From: Planctomycetota bacterium
GTDB taxonomy: Bacteria; Planctomycetota; UBA8108; UBA1146
Direction: 5' to 3'
Length of the DNA: 9,971 nt
Assembly: GCA_002691835.1 (NCBI GenBank)
Contig: NZJA01000099.1
Location: 1-9,971 of the forward strand
Under the pieces are notes generated by a model. The model worked only from the letters and a program-made list of their open reading frames with translations. It was not told the DNA's origin and did not search any database. The stretch's first letter is position 1; each line of letters begins with the position of its first letter. Position numbers and translations under genes: made by a program. Below are positions 6,531-9,971 of this stretch, in pieces.

Positions 6531-7448
6531 TTATTTCTGAGAAACCTCGATCAATGCTTTTTTGCACTTCTCGAAATCATCGGGAGCTGCAATTTGGAAG
6601 TTCATTTCTTCACCACTTAAGGGGTGTTGAAGAGCGAGCGACTCAGCATGAAGAGCTGTCCGCTGTATCCAGGGAGAGCGAACCCCGTATTTATCATCGC
6701 CGACCACTGGGTACCCCTGGTGTGCCAAGTGCACTCGAATCTGATTACGACGGCCCGTTTCAAGATGAACTTCCATGAGGCAATAATTTTTCCAACGCTC
6801 CAGGACTTTCCAATGAGTGACGGCTGATTTGCAAGGGTCATTGGGCCGAGCAACTCTGACTTTTCGATGACGCGTGTCAGTATGCAGGGGCAGGTCACAA
6901 GTTCCTGAATCACTGGCAGGTTTCCCTTGGCAGATGGCCAGGTATCGACGTCGAAACTTATTATTCAGGAGTTGTCGTTTGATATTGTCACGGGATTCAA
7001 TTGTACGAGCGATGACGAGAACACCACTGGTTTCCAGATCGAGCCTCTGAACAATAAAAAGCGGAGGATTTTTTCCGCCTTCTTTTCGGAGCTTTCGGTA
7101 GATCTCTGTCTGCAGGGTGATTTCGTTTTCGCCATCTTCGGAGGCTACGGTCAGCAATCCGGCGGGCTTGGTGACGACAAGGATATGGCGGTCTTGATGC
7201 AAGATCTCCATGCCCTCGATGACCTTCTGTCGCTGTGCGGTGCGTCTTCGTGGGGCATCTATTTGGGCCGTGAGTTGATTTCCCATGGTGATACGGAAAC
7301 CGGGGTCTGTAACCGGGTGCCCGTCGACTGTGACGCCACCTCTGAGAATGATCTCTTTTGCTCGGCGATGTGAAATCTCCAGGCGCTCACGGACTTCTGC
7401 TTGCAGTGCCCGTTGATCTTCTTTTGCTGTCCACTCTGTATTCGACAC
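6531..7448 (-). CDS. RluA-family pseudouridine synthase with S4 domain
   Basis: A predicted 305-residue RNA pseudouridine synthase. An S4 RNA-binding domain spans about residues 12-63 (RERLEISHRRAKEIILRGGV). The catalytic domain begins near EILHQDRHILVVTKPAGLL (81-99). The catalytic aspartate is D137, in QRLDLETSG (134-142). The family normally has HRLD here, so the His is replaced by Gln134 (codon CAG). A later conserved block reads GRRNQIRVHLAHQGYPVVGD (232-251), where the usual form is GRTHQIRVH. The fold and the Asp are intact, so activity is still likely. It resembles RluC/RluD-type enzymes, but the target uridine is not assignable. The start is uncertain. I prefer the GTG at 7446-7448, with GGGAG 7 bases upstream, which places the S4 domain properly. 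The frame is open to 7790, but that extension would run antisense into the YgiQ gene and contains no recognisable domain. Confidence 0.88.
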   Translation of the reverse strand: MSNTEWTAKEDQRALQAEVRERLEISHRRAKEIILRGGVTVDGHPVTDPGFRITMGNQLTAQIDAPRRRTAQRQKVIEGMEILHQDRHILVVTKPAGLLTVASEDGENEITLQTEIYRKLRKEGGKNPPLFIVQRLDLETSGVLVIARTIESRDNIKRQLLNNKFRRRYLAICQGKPASDSGTCDLPLHTDTRHRKVRVARPNDPCKSAVTHWKVLERWKNYCLMEVHLETGRRNQIRVHLAHQGYPVVGDDKYGVRSPWIQRTALHAESLALQHPLSGEEMNFQIAAPDDFEKCKKALIEVSQK

Positions 7449-7484
7449 CCGTGATCTCCCAGCTTTTGCCCGAATCAGGCTCCT

Positions 7485-7553
7485 GATAGCGATGGTCGTC
7501 ACTCTCACGGGAATGTCCAGTGTTGCTCGATGTTTTGTTGCGAAATCGCTATC
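7485..7553. repeat. Spaced 9-bp inverted repeat in the divergent intergenic region
   Basis: GATAGCGAT at 7485-7493 and ATCGCTATC at 7545-7553 are exact inverted copies separated by 51 bases. They lie between the pseudouridine synthase start (7448) and the YgiQ start (7708). This could be a pair of regulator half-sites or a long-range stem, but a 9-bp match in a region this size is only moderately unlikely by chance. No clear -35/-10 pair was recognised for either divergent gene. Confidence 0.3.
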
Positions 7554-7566
7554 CTTCAGTGTGCAG

Positions 7567-7623
7567 GCTTCGGGCTCAGCGGATTTTGGGGGATCGTCCC
7601 CCTTCGTGTCAGGCCCCCGAAGC
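7567..7623 (+). promoter_or_regulatory. Nested inverted repeats in the YgiQ leader (possible structured 5' UTR)
   Basis: An outer stem is formed by GCTTCGGG (7567-7574) and CCCGAAGC (7616-7623). Nested within it is a GC-rich hairpin, GGGGGA (7588-7593) with TCCCCC (7597-7602) and a 3-base loop. The structure lies 85-140 bases before the YgiQ start and about 120 bases before the opposite gene start. I do not recognise it as a known riboswitch family. The strand is not determined by these perfect pairs; plus is chosen because the neighbouring hairpin at 7678-7697 favours plus-strand RNA. Confidence 0.4.
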
Positions 7624-7677
7624 ATTGAACCGGCTCTCTTCGGCAGGCTTTGGCTCCCCGGAACAGGGCACAGTGAA

Positions 7678-7697
7678 GTGCGTGACTTGTCATGCAC
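7678..7697 (+). promoter_or_regulatory. Hairpin directly abutting the YgiQ Shine-Dalgarno
   Basis: GTGCGTGA (7678-7685) pairs with TCATGCAC (7690-7697) in an 8-bp stem closed by the loop CTTG, a known stable tetraloop type in RNA. One pair (G7682 with U7693) is a G-U wobble. It pairs in plus-strand RNA but would be an A-C mismatch in the minus strand, which argues for function in the YgiQ mRNA. The stem ends exactly one base before the AGGAGG at 7698-7703. It could limit or regulate ribosome access, or stack with the ribosome site without hiding it. Confidence 0.5.
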
Positions 7698-7703
7698 AGG
7701 AGG
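7698..7703 (+). promoter_or_regulatory. Ribosome binding site of the YgiQ-type gene
   Basis: A perfect AGGAGG lies 4 bases before the ATG at 7708. It decides the start of the YgiQ-type gene, because the same frame is open back to another ATG at 7492 that has no comparable site. Confidence 0.8.
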
Positions 7704-7707
7704 TCCC

Positions 7708-9738
7708 ATGGCCCAGAAATCAGCGACTTCTAGCGTCTCTTCCCGCAAAGATGTCTCTCCATATCTCCCCATGACTCGCAAAGAATGCATCGATCGAGGT
7801 TGGCTTCCTGAGAAGGGATCCGATCATGATCCGGAGATTCACGGACTGGATTTTGTTCTCGTCAGCGGGGATGCCTATGTCGATCATCCGTCCTTTGCGA
7901 ATGCGGTGATCGGTCGACTTCTGGAAGCTCGGGGTCATCGGGTTGCGATATTGTCGCAACCGGACTGGAGAAGTGCAGAGCCGTTTAAAGAATTCGATGC
8001 ACCACGAGTTGCTTGGCTGATTTCTGCCGGAAACCTCGACTCACACCTCAATCACTACACCGCACACAAGAAGCCACGCTCAGATGATCAGTATTCTCCA
8101 GGAGGGCGATCTGGCTTGCGGCCAGATGGCGCAACCATCGTGTATTCCCAACGCTGTCGAGAAGCATTTAAGGGAGTCCCCATCATCGCTGGTGGAGTCG
8201 AAGTTTCGATGCGACGGATGGCCCACATCGATTATTGGCATGAAAAGGTCAAGCGTTCATTGATCCTGGATGCACGAATCGATCTCGCTGTTTATGGCAT
8301 GGGTGAAAAAGCATTGCTGGGAATCATCGATCGACTTCAAGCCGGAGAGAAGATCGAGGAGATTCATGATATCCCGGGCACAGCCTATGCCATTGGCAAG
8401 CATGGCCGGCCACATTTCTTCCCGGAAAAAAAGTGGCAGCAGGGAACACCCTGGTGGGAGCAGACCGGCGAGTTTTCAGAAGAGATTCTTGAGTTGCCCT
8501 CCTACGATGAGATTCGTGGCCACGATGATGAAAGCAAGCAACGATTCGCGAGGGCGCAGCACCTGTTTCACCGCGAACAGAATCCCGATTCAGCACCCAT
8601 TTTGGTGCAGCGTCACGGAGACCACACCCTGGTCGTCAATCGGCCGATGAAAGCACTCGAAACCGACGAACTCGATCGAGTCTTTTCCCTGGCTTACAAC
8701 AAGGAGCCCCATCCGAGTTACGGCGATCAAACGATCCCCGCCCATGAGACAGTGAAGTTTTCCATCAATATCATGAGGGGCTGTTTCGGCGGCTGTACTT
8801 TTTGTGCCATTACCGAACACCAAGGGCGTGCCGTTTCTTCACGCAGTGAAGAGAGTGTTCTCGAAGAGGTTGAGGATCTCAAAAGGCTGAAGGGCTACAA
8901 GGGAGTCATCAGCGATTTGGGAGGTCCCACTGCCAACATGTACCGCATGCGCTGCACTCGCCCTGAGATCGAGGCCCGTTGTCGCAGACCATCTTGTGTT
9001 CACCCGACGGTTTGCAAACTATTGGGGACAGACCATGGGCCGGTGAAGCAGCTCATGAAGAAGGTTCGTGAATCAGATGGGGTGAAAATGGTTCATGTCG
9101 CTTCAGGTGTTCGCATGGATCTGGCAAACCTTGATCAGGAATACATCGATGATCTGGCTGCCCACCATGTCGGAGGACACCTGAAGGTTGCACCGGAGCA
9201 CATCGATGATGACACCCTTCGATTGATGAAGAAGCCGGGGATGGATACATACCTGGAATTTGAGGAACGTTTTCAAGAAGCGAGTCAAAAAGCGAATAAG
9301 GAGCAGTATCTGGTTCCTTATTTTCTTTCGAGTCACCCGGGTTGTGAGCAATCAGCAGCCGTCGATATTGCGGAGTTCCTGCAGGCGCGTCGCCTTCGAC
9401 CACAGCAGGTACAGGACTTCATTCCCACTCCTGGAACTCCAGCAACGTGCATGTGGTGGACGGGACTCGATCCGACCTGCATGAAGGAAGTGTTCGTCGA
9501 AAACAAGATGCGCAACAAGCGCAAGCAGCGCGCCATGCTTCAGTGGTGGAAGCCGGAGAATGCACCCCTGGTTAAAGAACTGCTCCAGGATACGGGCCGT
9601 ACCGACCTGATCGGCAATCATGAAGGAGCGTTGATTCCCCATGATCGGATCCAGAAGGGTTCGAAAGGGAGTCCTGCGCGAAAGAAGCCGGCAGGGCGAA
9701 GCAGGAAACCTGGAAAAGGGAAGTCACGCGGAAGGTGA
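7708..9738 (+). CDS. ygiQ: YgiQ-type (UPF0313) radical SAM protein
   Basis: A 676-residue protein of the YgiQ/UPF0313 family (E. coli YgiQ, about 739 residues), whose biochemical role is not established to my knowledge. The N-terminal domain carries YLPMTRKECIDRGW (19-32), then FVLVSGDAYVDHPSFANAV and a Rossmann-like segment ending LSQPDW. The radical SAM motif is CFGGCTFC, with C359, C363 and C366 as ligands of the 4Fe-4S cluster. A second cysteine group (CRRPSCVHPTVCKLLGTDHG) follows, as is usual in this family, and could bind another metal site. The C-terminal DUF3362-like region includes DFIPTPGTPATCMWWTGLDP, and the protein ends in a Lys/Arg/Gly-rich tail (about the last 25 residues) that may bind nucleic acid. 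The start at 7708 is set by AGGAGG 4 bases upstream and matches where homologues begin. The longer reading from 7492 adds 72 unconserved-looking residues across the structured leader. Its 3' end overlaps the convergent gene by 15 bases. Confidence 0.94.
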   Translation: MAQKSATSSVSSRKDVSPYLPMTRKECIDRGWLPEKGSDHDPEIHGLDFVLVSGDAYVDHPSFANAVIGRLLEARGHRVAILSQPDWRSAEPFKEFDAPRVAWLISAGNLDSHLNHYTAHKKPRSDDQYSPGGRSGLRPDGATIVYSQRCREAFKGVPIIAGGVEVSMRRMAHIDYWHEKVKRSLILDARIDLAVYGMGEKALLGIIDRLQAGEKIEEIHDIPGTAYAIGKHGRPHFFPEKKWQQGTPWWEQTGEFSEEILELPSYDEIRGHDDESKQRFARAQHLFHREQNPDSAPILVQRHGDHTLVVNRPMKALETDELDRVFSLAYNKEPHPSYGDQTIPAHETVKFSINIMRGCFGGCTFCAITEHQGRAVSSRSEESVLEEVEDLKRLKGYKGVISDLGGPTANMYRMRCTRPEIEARCRRPSCVHPTVCKLLGTDHGPVKQLMKKVRESDGVKMVHVASGVRMDLANLDQEYIDDLAAHHVGGHLKVAPEHIDDDTLRLMKKPGMDTYLEFEERFQEASQKANKEQYLVPYFLSSHPGCEQSAAVDIAEFLQARRLRPQQVQDFIPTPGTPATCMWWTGLDPTCMKEVFVENKMRNKRKQRAMLQWWKPENAPLVKELLQDTGRTDLIGNHEGALIPHDRIQKGSKGSPARKKPAGRSRKPGKGKSRGR

Positions 9739-9971
9739 TTTTTTCCAGATCCGTTGTTTGATGACCCGGTGAATCAGGCTGACGATGGCGAGAACCACCA
9801 GCAGTGCTGGTGAGATGGGCCAGTCCCTGACGATGGAGAGCCAGAAGGTCAGCAGGGTGCTGACGACCCCGATCACCGAACAGGTCCACGCGTATCCTGA
9901 AAGGGATCTTGCTGCCGGGAAGCTGATGGTCGCTGGAATCAATAACAATCCCAAAACGACCTGTGGCCACA
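9724..9971 (-). CDS. C-terminal part of a probable metal ABC transporter permease (ZnuB/ABC-3 type)
   Basis: The reading frame is open from the right edge of the window leftward to a TGA at 9724-9726, giving about 81 residues and lacking its start. The sequence is strongly hydrophobic. It begins WPQVVLGLLLIPATISFPAA, has a middle helix (WTCSVIGVVSTLLTFWLSIV) and ends with DWPISPALLVVLAIVSLIH plus a short basic cytoplasmic tail. This matches the closing pattern of ABC-3 family permeases for zinc, manganese or iron: a LLxxPAA segment, then a helix ending in a Leu/Ser-rich stretch, then D-x-P-x-x-P followed by a last hydrophobic helix. The function would be import of a divalent metal together with an ATPase and a binding protein, presumably to the right of the window. 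The metal is not assignable. It overlaps the convergent YgiQ gene by 15 bases at 9724-9738. An alternative is an unrelated multi-pass membrane protein. Confidence 0.7.
   Translation of the reverse strand, partial: WPQVVLGLLLIPATISFPAARSLSGYAWTCSVIGVVSTLLTFWLSIVRDWPISPALLVVLAIVSLIHRVIKQRIWKKSPSA

Noticed and set aside
7492..7707. Extension of the YgiQ frame to an ATG at 7492
   Set aside because: The extra 72 residues resemble no YgiQ N-terminus, and AGGAGG directly before 7708 gives a better start.
7520..7774. An overlapping plus-strand frame containing a CVTCH haem-like motif
   Set aside because: It overlaps the YgiQ start in another frame, the motif falls in the hairpin sequence, and there is no signal peptide or ribosome site. 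A single CxxCH is a common chance match.
7449..7790. Upstream extension of the pseudouridine synthase frame to 7790
   Set aside because: It would add 114 residues without a domain, run across the structured divergent region and into the YgiQ coding start, and has no ribosome site. The GTG at 7448 with GGGAG upstream fits the S4-domain boundary.
1..9971. Search for CRISPR repeats, tRNA or rRNA genes, insertion sequences, toxin-antitoxin pairs or defence genes
   Set aside because: No regularly spaced direct repeats, tRNA-like TTCGA arm context, transposase motifs or known defence domains were seen on either strand. Nearly all the window is filled by the nine genes described.

Overview
The window is about 10 kb of gene-dense, moderately GC-rich bacterial DNA with nine protein-coding genes, two of them cut by the window edges. 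No tRNA, rRNA, CRISPR array, insertion sequence or phage gene is visible. The best taxonomic hint is the pair at 147-3870. A large cytochrome-type protein with the DUF1587/1592/1588/1585 domain series sits next to a DUF1552 protein. This pair is typical of Planctomycetota and related PVC bacteria, but it also occurs in Myxococcota, Acidobacteriota and uncultured lineages, so the assignment is tentative.

Left third (1-3870, minus strand): three genes read leftward in a probable operon. They are the di-haem-motif DUF1592-family protein (1609-3870), the Tat-signal-bearing DUF1552 protein (147-1526) and the start of a small membrane protein (1-109) that runs off the window. All appear to be exported or membrane-associated. 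The substrate of the DUF1592/DUF1552 pair is not known.

Middle (4085-6527, plus strand): a divergent three-gene run begins with a membrane-anchored SRPBCC-fold protein. An RlmI-type rRNA cytosine-C5 methyltransferase follows 17 bases later. An AlkB-family Fe(II)/2-oxoglutarate dioxygenase starts in a TGATG overlap with the methyltransferase stop. The last two genes should be translationally coupled and both belong to nucleic-acid methyl chemistry families.

Right part (6531-9971): an RluA-family pseudouridine synthase on the minus strand converges on the AlkB gene with only 3 bases between stops. A 259-base divergent region separates it from a YgiQ-type (UPF0313) radical SAM protein on the plus strand. 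That region carries several inverted repeats, including a hairpin abutting the YgiQ ribosome binding site. The YgiQ gene overlaps, tail to tail by 15 bases, the last ~80 codons of a minus-strand gene resembling a metal ABC transporter permease of the ZnuB/ABC-3 family.

Most of the window is ordinary housekeeping or accessory content, and I do not see a clear new defence or biosynthetic system. The items most worth a second look are the structured leader of the YgiQ gene, the coupled methyltransferase-AlkB pair, the Gln in place of the usual His before the catalytic Asp of the pseudouridine synthase, and the uncharacterised DUF1592/DUF1552 operon.
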